A stretch of DNA of 64,000 nucleotides from positions 45,867 through 109,866 of the forward strand of contig CADBKQ010000005.1 of assembly GCA_902795275.1 (NCBI GenBank), read 5' to 3'. The notes beneath the pieces are model-generated. The model ran no database searches. It had not been told where the DNA came from and saw only the letters and a list, made by a program, of their open reading frames with translations. The DNA is from an uncultured Eubacteriales bacterium (GTDB lineage: Bacteria; Bacillota; Clostridia; Christensenellales; Aristaeellaceae). The position numbers and the translations under genes were made by a program. This document shows positions 51,015-57,509 of this stretch, piece after piece. The first letter of the stretch is position 1, and every line of letters begins with the position of its first letter.

Positions 51015-51078
51015 GTGGGGGGAACCTCTCTTTGGAGGCCAAAGAGAGGTTCCCCCCACACCCCCTTCCGAGAAAGCC
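51015..51078 (-). repeat. Family-A palindromic element, copy A4 (inverted)
   Basis: The stem GGGGGGAACCTCTCTTTGG pairs with CCAAAGAGAGGTTCCCCCC. The border CCCCCTTCCGAGAAAGCC is on the right, so the copy faces the opposite way to A3. Together they bracket telA, lemA and the TPM gene. Confidence 0.85.
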
Positions 51079-51120
51079 ATAAAAGGGTAGAGAATCATTT
51101 GTGATTTGATCTTTTCCGGG

Positions 51121-51149
51121 TTGACTCGATAATTACAAGGCATTGTGAT
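51121..51149 (+). promoter_or_regulatory. Promoter of the phosphodiesterase gene
   Basis: TTGACT at 51121-51126, 17 bases, TGTGAT at 51144-51149. The ATG is 19 bases downstream. Confidence 0.5.
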
Positions 51150-51167
51150 GAATTGAGGTAAGCATTC

Positions 51168-52361
51168 ATGCGTCTTTGTATGATTTCCCTGGACGCGGTG
51201 GCGCAGCCTGACGCGGATAGGCTTCTGAGCCTGTCCGCTTTTTCTGCTTTAGCGGAAAACGGTGTGTTCTGCGGCAACGTGAAAACCATTTACCCCACCC
51301 TGACCTATCCGATTCATACCTCTTTAATCACCGGCTGTTACCCCACCACCCACGGCATCGGCCATAACCAGCCCTTCCAGCCCGATACCCCGCCCAACAT
51401 GCGGAAGTGGTACTGGTCGGTGGGGGACATCCGGGCGAAAACGCTTTACCAGGCGGCCAAAGAAAAAAGGATGGACGTGGCTTCCATCCTCTGGCCCGTC
51501 AGCGGGAAAAACCGCTTCGTGCGCCGGAACTTCCCCGAGGTGCTGCCCCTGCCGGGGGAAAGCGCGGTAAAGAAGATGCTGGAATACGCCTCTCCCGTAT
51601 GGATTCTGCGGATGGAAGCGCGCTACGGCAAGACCCGGAAAAGCATCCATCAGCCCGACTTAGACGAATACGCCGCCCTGCTCTGCGAAAAGCTGTATGC
51701 TTCCCGCCGCCCCCCGGACGCGCTGTTCGTGCATCTGGTGGACTGCGACGCCATGCGCCACAACTACGGCGTGGAAAGCGCCGAAGCCCACGCCGCCATG
51801 GAACGCCTGAACCGGCGGGTGGAACGCATCATCAATGCGGTGCGGAAAGCGAATCTGCTGGACGATATGCTTTTCTGCGTGGTCAGCGACCACGGGCAGC
51901 AGGACGCGCCGAAGGGGATTCTATTGGACAAAGCGCTGCAAGCCACCTGCGGGGCCCGGGCCCAGAGCCTGGGCATGGGGGCGTACATCTTCGGCCCTGA
52001 CCTGGCAGCCGCCAGAAAAGCCCTGCAAGAACACCAGGCAGAATGGGGCATCAAAGCCATCCTGGGCGAAGAAGAACTGAAAGCTCTCCACGCGCCGGAG
52101 CACGTGAAGCTGGCGGTGGACGCATTGCCGGGTCATTGTTTTATCGACCGGCAGGAAGAAACCTTCGGCGAGCACGGATTCGATCTGGACTGCCCACAGG
52201 CCCGGACGCTGCTGTGGCTCTCCGGCCCCGGTATCCGCATTGGGCGGCGAATCGAAGAAGCGAACCTCATCGACATCGCGCCAACCCTGGCCCATGCTCT
52301 GAACCTGGATCTGCCCGGCGCGGAGGGATGCGTCCTGAAAGAAGCCTTCGTTCGCTCCTAA
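51168..52361 (+). CDS. Alkaline-phosphatase-superfamily phosphodiesterase
   Basis: A 397-residue soluble enzyme of the nucleotide pyrophosphatase/phosphodiesterase type. It has the metal Asp in MISLDAV, the nucleophile region YPTLTYPIHTSLITGCYP (Thr or Ser), HLVDCDAMRHNYG, the VVSDHGQQ metal site and FGEHGFD. No signal peptide is seen, which is unusual since many members are exported. The substrate is unknown. It overlaps the convergent phosphatase gene by four bases. Confidence 0.85.
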   Translation: MRLCMISLDAVAQPDADRLLSLSAFSALAENGVFCGNVKTIYPTLTYPIHTSLITGCYPTTHGIGHNQPFQPDTPPNMRKWYWSVGDIRAKTLYQAAKEKRMDVASILWPVSGKNRFVRRNFPEVLPLPGESAVKKMLEYASPVWILRMEARYGKTRKSIHQPDLDEYAALLCEKLYASRRPPDALFVHLVDCDAMRHNYGVESAEAHAAMERLNRRVERIINAVRKANLLDDMLFCVVSDHGQQDAPKGILLDKALQATCGARAQSLGMGAYIFGPDLAAARKALQEHQAEWGIKAILGEEELKALHAPEHVKLAVDALPGHCFIDRQEETFGEHGFDLDCPQARTLLWLSGPGIRIGRRIEEANLIDIAPTLAHALNLDLPGAEGCVLKEAFVRS

Positions 52362-52759
52362 TCGCTGATGATTCCCGCTCTTTTCATGGCGTCCAGCAGG
52401 CGCAGGGCGCAGCGCTCATACACCGCGTCGTCCCCGCCGTGCGGGTCGGGAACAAAAGGATAGAGGACATCCGCCTTTGCCGCCAGGTCGCCAAAGCGCA
52501 TATTCAGCGCGTCCCAGTGTTCGGGGGTCATCACCCACACCTGGTCGGCCTGCATGAGCATTTCTTCCGTCACCTGCCGGGCGCGGTGGCTCGTCAGGTC
52601 GGCGCCGTGGCGTTGGGCGGCGCGGATGGCCGCCGGCGATGCGGGACTGCCGGGGAATGCCATGAGGCCCGCCGATTCCGCGTCCACGCCATGGTTTTTT
52701 GCCAGCGCCGCGGCCATGGGGCTGCGGCAGGTGTTTCCGGTACAGATGAATAAAATCAC
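52358..52759 (-). CDS. Low-molecular-weight protein-tyrosine-phosphatase family
   Basis: A 133-residue phosphatase with the N-terminal P-loop FICTGNTCRSPMAAALA (C-x5-R-S) and the C-terminal acid loop VPDPHGG. Members dephosphorylate tyrosine kinases of capsule synthesis or protein-arginine phosphates; which applies here cannot be told. The start is GTG at 52759, nine bases after AGGAGG. The longer frame upstream runs into repeat D2. It is convergent with the phosphodiesterase gene. Confidence 0.87.
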   Translation of the reverse strand: MILFICTGNTCRSPMAAALAKNHGVDAESAGLMAFPGSPASPAAIRAAQRHGADLTSHRARQVTEEMLMQADQVWVMTPEHWDALNMRFGDLAAKADVLYPFVPDPHGGDDAVYERCALRLLDAMKRAGIISD

Positions 52760-52810
52760 GCGGCATTTCCTCCTTGGAATTGAGCACATATAAATCAAAC
52801 AAAGGGGGAA

Positions 52811-53283
52811 CGCTGGGGCTATGCGCCCCAGACCCCCACCAGGGGGATGATCCCCCTGGACCCGCACCTGGCGAAATAACGTCGTTGGGATAAACCGACA
52901 GCCTCCGCCTGCTGCGCTGGGGTTACGAAAAGTTTGAGGGCTTCTGGTCCAAGAAAGCCGGGAAAATCCCTGAGGGAAAAGCTCGCTTTTCCCTGGGGAT
53001 TATTCCCAGGCTTTCCCCGGATGCTTTGCATCCGGGTTGGCGGCTCTTTCCGCAGGCTCAATCGTCGCAAGTCCGCACAGCGGACATTGCTCGTTTCGCC
53101 TGATCTCACCGCCGATGAGATTCCCGCCACTGGCGAAGCCCGACTTCCGCGTTCCTCCAAGCAACAGCGGAAACCAAGCTTGGTCAGCAATGCAAGCAAC
53201 AACCGCAAATGGGGGTCCAGGGCGGTCACCGTCCTGGTGCGGGGTTTAGGGGCCGCACAGGCCCCTGCTTCGTTGCCCTTCAT
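52811..53283 (+). repeat. Family-D structured element, copy D2
   Basis: About 470 bases without a gene. The left end has GGGGCTATGCGCCCC, CCCC, then an AGGGGGATGATCCCCCT hairpin. The right end is a mirror with CCAGGGCGGTCACCGTCCTGG split by mismatches, GGGG, then GGGGCCGCACAGGCCCC and TGCTTCGT. Inside are the same stems as D1, with GGATGCTTTGCATCC replacing GGACGCAAAGCGTCC. An added module at 53057-53135 also occurs, inverted, in A1 at 9.8 kb. It lies between the phosphatase gene and the promoter at 53351. Confidence 0.75.
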
Positions 53284-53350
53284 AATATGGTTGTTATGAC
53301 AATTATACAATAAAAAACCGGAAACCGCCATCTTTTTTCCCGATTCTGAT

Positions 53351-53379
53351 TTGACAGAGCCGGGATATTTTGGTATGAT
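53351..53379 (+). promoter_or_regulatory. Sigma-A promoter of the PRTase-epimerase operon
   Basis: A perfect TTGACA at 53351-53356, 17 bases, TATGAT at 53374-53379. It is among the best promoters in the window. Confidence 0.85.
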
Positions 53380-53435
53380 GAGGGAAACAATTGGCAAATA
53401 TGAACATCCCATTGAAATAGAAGGAGTGAGTCTGC

Positions 53436-54077
53436 ATGGCGATTCAGCTGATCAAATACCCAACCACCAGTTCCAACCTGCCCCTGCGCGTGGCCCGGGG
53501 ACACTTTGCCACCAGCCACAGCCACATCAACTATTACATCGACCTGACCATGACCAAGCACCGTCTGTCCGAAGCACGGGAGGCCGCGGTGGAACTGGCG
53601 TCCACCTTCAAGCCCTCCACCATCATCGACACCATCCTGTGCCTGGACGGGACGGAGGTGATCGGCGCGTGCATGGCCAGCGAGCTGACCAAGGCGGGCT
53701 TCATGAACATGAACGCCCACCGCACCATTTACGTGGCCACGCCTGAGCACACCTCCGGCAGCCAGCTGCTCTTCCGCGACAATTCCGCCCCCATGATCGT
53801 GGGCAAGCATGTGCTGGTGCTGGCCGCCTCCGTCACCACGGGCTACACCGCCAAGGCCGCAATCGAGGCCATCCGCTATTACAGCGGCATTTGCGTGGGC
53901 ATCGCCGCCATCTTTGCCTGCGTGGATTCCTGCGAGGGCTTCCCGGTGGTGTCCATTTTCAACACCCAAAATGACCTGATGGACTATGCCAGCACCGACA
54001 GCCACGACTGCCCCCTGTGCAAGGCCGGCGTCCGCATCGACGCGCTGGTAAACGCCCACGGCATTTCCAGCTTTTAA
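53436..54077 (+). CDS. Phosphoribosyltransferase-like protein with altered PRPP loop
   Basis: A 213-residue protein with the type I phosphoribosyltransferase (OPRT-like) fold: an N-terminal hood (HINYYIDLTMTK), then DTILCLDGTEVIGACMASEL, and the PRPP-loop strand GKHVLVLAASVTTGYTAKAA. In active enzymes this loop reads V-(E/D)-D-V-x-T-T-G. Here the two acidic residues are Ala-Ala. A C-terminal CPLCKAG motif is an addition. It may be an OPRT-derived binding protein or an enzyme with changed chemistry. The epimerase gene follows at 17 bases. Confidence 0.75.
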   Translation: MAIQLIKYPTTSSNLPLRVARGHFATSHSHINYYIDLTMTKHRLSEAREAAVELASTFKPSTIIDTILCLDGTEVIGACMASELTKAGFMNMNAHRTIYVATPEHTSGSQLLFRDNSAPMIVGKHVLVLAASVTTGYTAKAAIEAIRYYSGICVGIAAIFACVDSCEGFPVVSIFNTQNDLMDYASTDSHDCPLCKAGVRIDALVNAHGISSF

Positions 54078-54094
54078 GATCGGGAGACAGAAAA

Positions 54095-55180
54095 ATGGGG
54101 AAACAGCATATTGACCTGAACAAGAAAACCATCCTGGTCACGGGGTCACCCGGCTTCATCGGGGCGAACCTGGTTCTGCGCCTGCTGCGGGAAATGACGG
54201 GCGGCACGGTGGTCAGCCTGGACAATATGAACGATTACTACGACCCGAAATTAAAGGAATACCGCCTGTCCCTCATCGAGCAGGCAGCCGCTTCCTCGCC
54301 GGTGAAGCATGTGTTCATCCGGGGCTCCATCGCGGACAAGGCGCTGGTGGATCGGGTGTTCGCGGAATATAAACCGGCCGTGGTGGTGAACCTGGCGGCC
54401 CAGGCGGGCGTGCGCTATTCCATCGACCATCCCGACGTGTACATCGAAAGCAACCTGATCGGGTTTTACAACATCCTGGAAGCTTGCCGCCACAGCTATG
54501 ACGGCGGGGAAACGGGTGTGGAACATCTGGTGTACGCTTCCTCTTCCTCCGTGTACGGCGGGAACAAGAAGGTGCCTTTCAGCGTGGAGGATAAGGTGGA
54601 TAATCCCGTCAGCCTCTACGCCGCCACGAAGAAGAGCAACGAATTATTGGCCCACAGCTATGCCAAGCTGTACAACATTCCTTCCACGGGCCTGCGGTTC
54701 TTCACGGTGTACGGCCCCGCCGGGCGGCCCGACATGTTCTATTATTCCGCCACGCAAAAGCTGGTCAGGGGCGAAACTATTTCCATCTTCAATTACGGCA
54801 ACTGCAAGCGGGACTTCACCTACGTGGATGACATTGTGGAGGGCGTGCTGCGGGTGATGGGCGGCGCGCCGGAAAAGGCCGTGGGCGAGGACGGCCTGCC
54901 CCTGCCGCCCTATGCCGTGTACAACATCGGCGGCGGTACGCCGGAAAATCTGCTGGACTACATCAGCACCTTGCAGGAAGAACTGGTGCGCGCCGGAGTG
55001 CTGCCCGCGGATTACGACTTTGAGGCGCACAAAAAGCTGGTGCCCATGCAGCCCGGCGACGTGCCTGTCACCTACGCTGACAGCGCCGCTCTGGAAGCGG
55101 ACTACGGCTTCCGCCCTGCCATCGGCATCCGCGAGGGGCTGCGGAAGTTCGCGGAATGGTACAAGCAATACTACGTATAA
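54095..55180 (+). CDS. NAD-dependent nucleotide-sugar epimerase (UDP-glucuronate 4-epimerase-like)
   Basis: A 361-residue extended short-chain dehydrogenase. KTILVTGSPGFIGANLVLRL is the NAD loop (G-x2-G-x2-G). SLDNMNDYYDPKLKEYRL resembles the UDP-glucuronate epimerase group. SSSSVYGGN and YAATKKSNE give the catalytic Ser/Thr, Tyr and Lys. RFFTVYGPAGRPDM continues the family pattern. It probably supplies UDP-galacturonate or a similar sugar for surface glycans. It shares the promoter at 53351 with the PRTase-like gene, and a strong terminator follows. Confidence 0.87.
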   Translation: MGKQHIDLNKKTILVTGSPGFIGANLVLRLLREMTGGTVVSLDNMNDYYDPKLKEYRLSLIEQAAASSPVKHVFIRGSIADKALVDRVFAEYKPAVVVNLAAQAGVRYSIDHPDVYIESNLIGFYNILEACRHSYDGGETGVEHLVYASSSSVYGGNKKVPFSVEDKVDNPVSLYAATKKSNELLAHSYAKLYNIPSTGLRFFTVYGPAGRPDMFYYSATQKLVRGETISIFNYGNCKRDFTYVDDIVEGVLRVMGGAPEKAVGEDGLPLPPYAVYNIGGGTPENLLDYISTLQEELVRAGVLPADYDFEAHKKLVPMQPGDVPVTYADSAALEADYGFRPAIGIREGLRKFAEWYKQYYV

Positions 55181-55198
55181 CGACGATAGATTAAATAA

Positions 55199-55236
55199 AC
55201 GGGCGTGGCTCCTTTGAGAGGAACCACGCCCGTTTT
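55199..55236. terminator. Bidirectional terminator between epimerase and degV
   Basis: ACGGGCGTGGCTCCT pairs with AGGAACCACGCCCGT around a short loop and is followed by TTTTT on the plus strand; the minus side also has a T-rich run. It lies between two convergent genes. Confidence 0.9.
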
Positions 55237-55238
55237 TG

Positions 55239-56075
55239 TCAGAACGCGGCGATCAGCCCGTGGCGCTCGGCGTAGAAGCTGTCCAGCCCGCGGGTAGGAA
55301 TCACGTCCACGGTGATGTGGGGATAGGCGGCCAGCAGCCGTTCCTTCAATTGCAGCGCCGTTTCCTCGTTCAGGCTGTGGGAGATGACCACCCGGTTTCC
55401 GCACAGGCCGATTTTGCCGATCTCCTCCATCATCACTTTCAACATGTTCTTCGGCCCCCGGGCCTTGCCGCGCATGGCGATTTCGCCGTTGTCGTCGCCC
55501 ACGCCGATGCCCCAGAAGCCCAGGTGTCCGGCGATCAGGCCCACGAGCCGGTTCACGCGGCCCGCCTTGATGAGGTTATGGTACGAGGACAGGGAGAAAA
55601 TGATGTGGGTCTTTGCGGCGGTGTCGATCAGCGCTTTTTCGATCTCGTCGATGGAAAGCCCTTGCCTGATCAGCTCGCACGCCTTGCGGATAATCAGCAC
55701 CGTTTCCGGGCCGGTGGCCTTGGTGTCGATCACGGCGATGCGCTTGCCGGGCTGCTCCTCCTCCACCATCTGTTTGGCGGTGCAGGCGCTGTTGTAGCTG
55801 CCGGACAGGTTGCTGGAAATGGTAAACGCCAGCACATTCCCCGGCTTGGAGAATTCCTCCGCAAAGGCCTGGGGGGAAGGACACGCCGTCTGGGCCATTT
55901 CCCGGTGGTTCTCGTTAGCGGTCAGCATGGTGTCTACGGAAATCTTTTCATCGTCGATGTATTCCGTATGTCCCACCCGGATGATAAAGGGAATGGTGGC
56001 AAATTCTACGTTGGGACATTCTTCCGGCAGGTCAAATAAATCACAGCTGGAATCCGCTACAATACGCCAATCCAT
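55239..56075 (-). CDS. DegV family fatty-acid-binding protein
   Basis: A 278-residue DegV-fold protein. Members bind fatty acids, and in Firmicutes FakB proteins present them to FakA for phosphorylation. RIVADSSCDLFDLP is the N-terminal motif. TISSNLSGSYNSA holds the Ser/Thr that contacts the carboxylate. DTKATGPETVLII and the C-terminal TRGLDSFYAERHG fit the family. No fakA is near. It has its own good promoter and is convergent with the epimerase gene. Confidence 0.9.
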   Translation of the reverse strand: MDWRIVADSSCDLFDLPEECPNVEFATIPFIIRVGHTEYIDDEKISVDTMLTANENHREMAQTACPSPQAFAEEFSKPGNVLAFTISSNLSGSYNSACTAKQMVEEEQPGKRIAVIDTKATGPETVLIIRKACELIRQGLSIDEIEKALIDTAAKTHIIFSLSSYHNLIKAGRVNRLVGLIAGHLGFWGIGVGDDNGEIAMRGKARGPKNMLKVMMEEIGKIGLCGNRVVISHSLNEETALQLKERLLAAYPHITVDVIPTRGLDSFYAERHGLIAAF

Positions 56076-56131
56076 TTACAACGCCTCCGTTCTCATGCGG
56101 CGGTCTAAAAGGTCTTATCACTTACACCCTT

Positions 56132-56160
56132 ATTATACCTGCAAACGGCGGTTTTGACAA
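56132..56160 (-). promoter_or_regulatory. Promoter of degV
   Basis: On the minus strand, TTGTCA (56160-56155), 17 bases, then a perfect TATAAT (56137-56132). The start codon is 57 bases downstream. Confidence 0.85.
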
Positions 56161-56234
56161 TTGTATGAAATGGAAAACATTTCTAAAACAATGCGCCGCC
56201 CGGCGTTTTTCCAGGCGGCGGCGCGATGTTTTCT

Positions 56235-56384
56235 TTATGGTTTTTTCTCCCGCTGCCCGCAGCCGCATCCGCAGGAGGAACAATCGCCGCAGCAGCCGGA
56301 CTTCTTCGGCCTGCGCATCAGCCAGACCGCACACCCCACCGCCGCGGCCACCAGGAGCAGAACAATGATGTCGGATAGGTTCAT
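56235..56384 (-). CDS. FeoB-associated Cys-rich membrane protein (49 aa)
   Basis: A 49-residue protein that is easy to miss. MNLSDIIVLLLVAAAVGCAV is a single membrane segment; it is followed by WLMRRPKKSG and a cysteine cluster CCGDCSSCGCGCG, then REKKP and the stop. This matches the small FeoB-associated Cys-rich family, which usually sits after feoB in ferrous iron uptake operons. No feo gene is in the window, so this copy is an orphan. AAAGGAG lies upstream of the ATG. The start and composition make it convincing despite its size. Confidence 0.85.
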   Translation of the reverse strand: MNLSDIIVLLLVAAAVGCAVWLMRRPKKSGCCGDCSSCGCGCGQREKKP

Positions 56385-56429
56385 GGGAACAACTCCTTTT
56401 GGGGATTTGATGGACGCTTTAAGTAACGG

Positions 56430-56549
56430 AGGGATTAGGGGAACGAGGGAATAGGGATTAGGGAGTAGGGATTAGTAATAATGTCTTCCGCTTTTGTACT
56501 AATCCCTAATGCCTAATCCCTAATCCCTATTCCCTATTCCCTAATCCCT
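56430..56549 (-). repeat. Heptad-repeat hairpin H6 (AGGGATT units, longest)
   Basis: The left arm, 56430-56477, has AGGGATT, a nine-base variant, AGGGAAT, AGGGATT, AGGGAGT, AGGGATT. The right arm, 56497-56549, is the complement with seven units (AGGGATT, AGGGAAT, AGGGAAT, AGGGATT, AGGGATT, AGGCATT, AGGGATT). The loop is only about 19 bases. It is 21 bases after the stop of the minus-strand gene at 56571 and uses the same heptamers as H2 and H3. Confidence 0.88.
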
Positions 56550-56570
56550 TTTATAACCTAAAGTGTCCTT

Positions 56571-57434
56571 TCATTTGCTATTCGACGGCGTTTTTTGCAC
56601 GCTGTACATGCCGTCATTGCGCACAAGCAGGCCGTTATAAAGCGTGATGGAGCCCAGGACTTTGCCGCTGCGGTCGGTAAAGAACAGCACTTTGGTGCCG
56701 CCGGTAACGCCCAGCGCGTTTTCCTTGCCGGTCACAGCGCCGTTTTTCATCAGGCTGATCACCCGGTTCGCCTCGTCCTCGGTCACTTCCAGCTCCCGGG
56801 GCCCGGCCTCGCAGTCCTCATACACGGCGGAGACCGTCACACTGTCCCAGTCGATGCCCTCCAAGCCGCAGAACGCCGCCAGAGGCACGGGCTGGAAGCC
56901 CCAGCTTTTGTCGATTTCATCGGCATAGCACCGGACGAAGGGGAACAGGAGGCGCAGCTTCAGGTACAGCGCCTGGGCATTGGGGTCGGTGTTTTCCAGG
57001 AAATCGTCGCCCGTCATGCCCAGCAGGATGGCTTCGGCGCTACCTTCCCGGTCACAGCGCAGGGCATAGCTGCTTTCCGTGCCCGCGTCGCACATCCAGC
57101 CGCTGGGCTTGCCTTCCGGCGCTGAAACGGCGTTGACCAGGCTTTTGAGGGCGAACAGCTCGTCGTGGCTGAGCTTCCCCGCTTCCGCCAGAGCATCGGA
57201 CGCTTGCAGGTACGCGATTTGCTTTTCCCAGCCGTAGGGCCATTTCAGCTCAGAATCGTAGCCTTTCGCCGTCCACAAGCCGCCTGTTTCGTCAACGCAT
57301 CCGATTTGCACCGCGTCGCCCCAGCCCACCTGCCGGTAAGCCGTGTACAGGATGATACGAGGCCGCTCCGCCTGGGCTGACCCAAGGAATCCAACCATCA
57401 GAACGATGACCGCGATCAACTGAAATTTACGCAT
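56571..57434 (-). CDS. Secreted hypothetical protein, 287 aa
   Basis: I do not recognise the family. A signal peptide (MRKFQLIAVIVLMVGFLGSA, cut near QAE) is followed by a mature protein of about 265 residues with several Cys and Trp. These include IGCVDETGGLWTAKGY, LGMTGDDFLENTDPNAQALY and a C-terminal GGTKVLFFTDRSGKVLGSI strand. No enzyme motif is evident. A GGAGGAAA site precedes the ATG. It follows the FUSC gene at 75 bases, so it may be co-transcribed with uvrC and the FUSC gene. Confidence 0.7.
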   Translation of the reverse strand: MRKFQLIAVIVLMVGFLGSAQAERPRIILYTAYRQVGWGDAVQIGCVDETGGLWTAKGYDSELKWPYGWEKQIAYLQASDALAEAGKLSHDELFALKSLVNAVSAPEGKPSGWMCDAGTESSYALRCDREGSAEAILLGMTGDDFLENTDPNAQALYLKLRLLFPFVRCYADEIDKSWGFQPVPLAAFCGLEGIDWDSVTVSAVYEDCEAGPRELEVTEDEANRVISLMKNGAVTGKENALGVTGGTKVLFFTDRSGKVLGSITLYNGLLVRNDGMYSVQKTPSNSK

Positions 57435-57509
57435 GCTGTTTCCTCCTTTTTCCGGTGTGCTTTGGCTTTCATCTGATTAGACGGAAAGACGGGAAAAAAG
57501 TTCCATGAT

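Noticed and set aside
52811..53412. Several 70-200 codon frames in both strands of element D2
   Set aside because: They read through stems and change with the compensating bases. No ribosome site or family match was found, except the weak SGGN similarity recorded as a finding.
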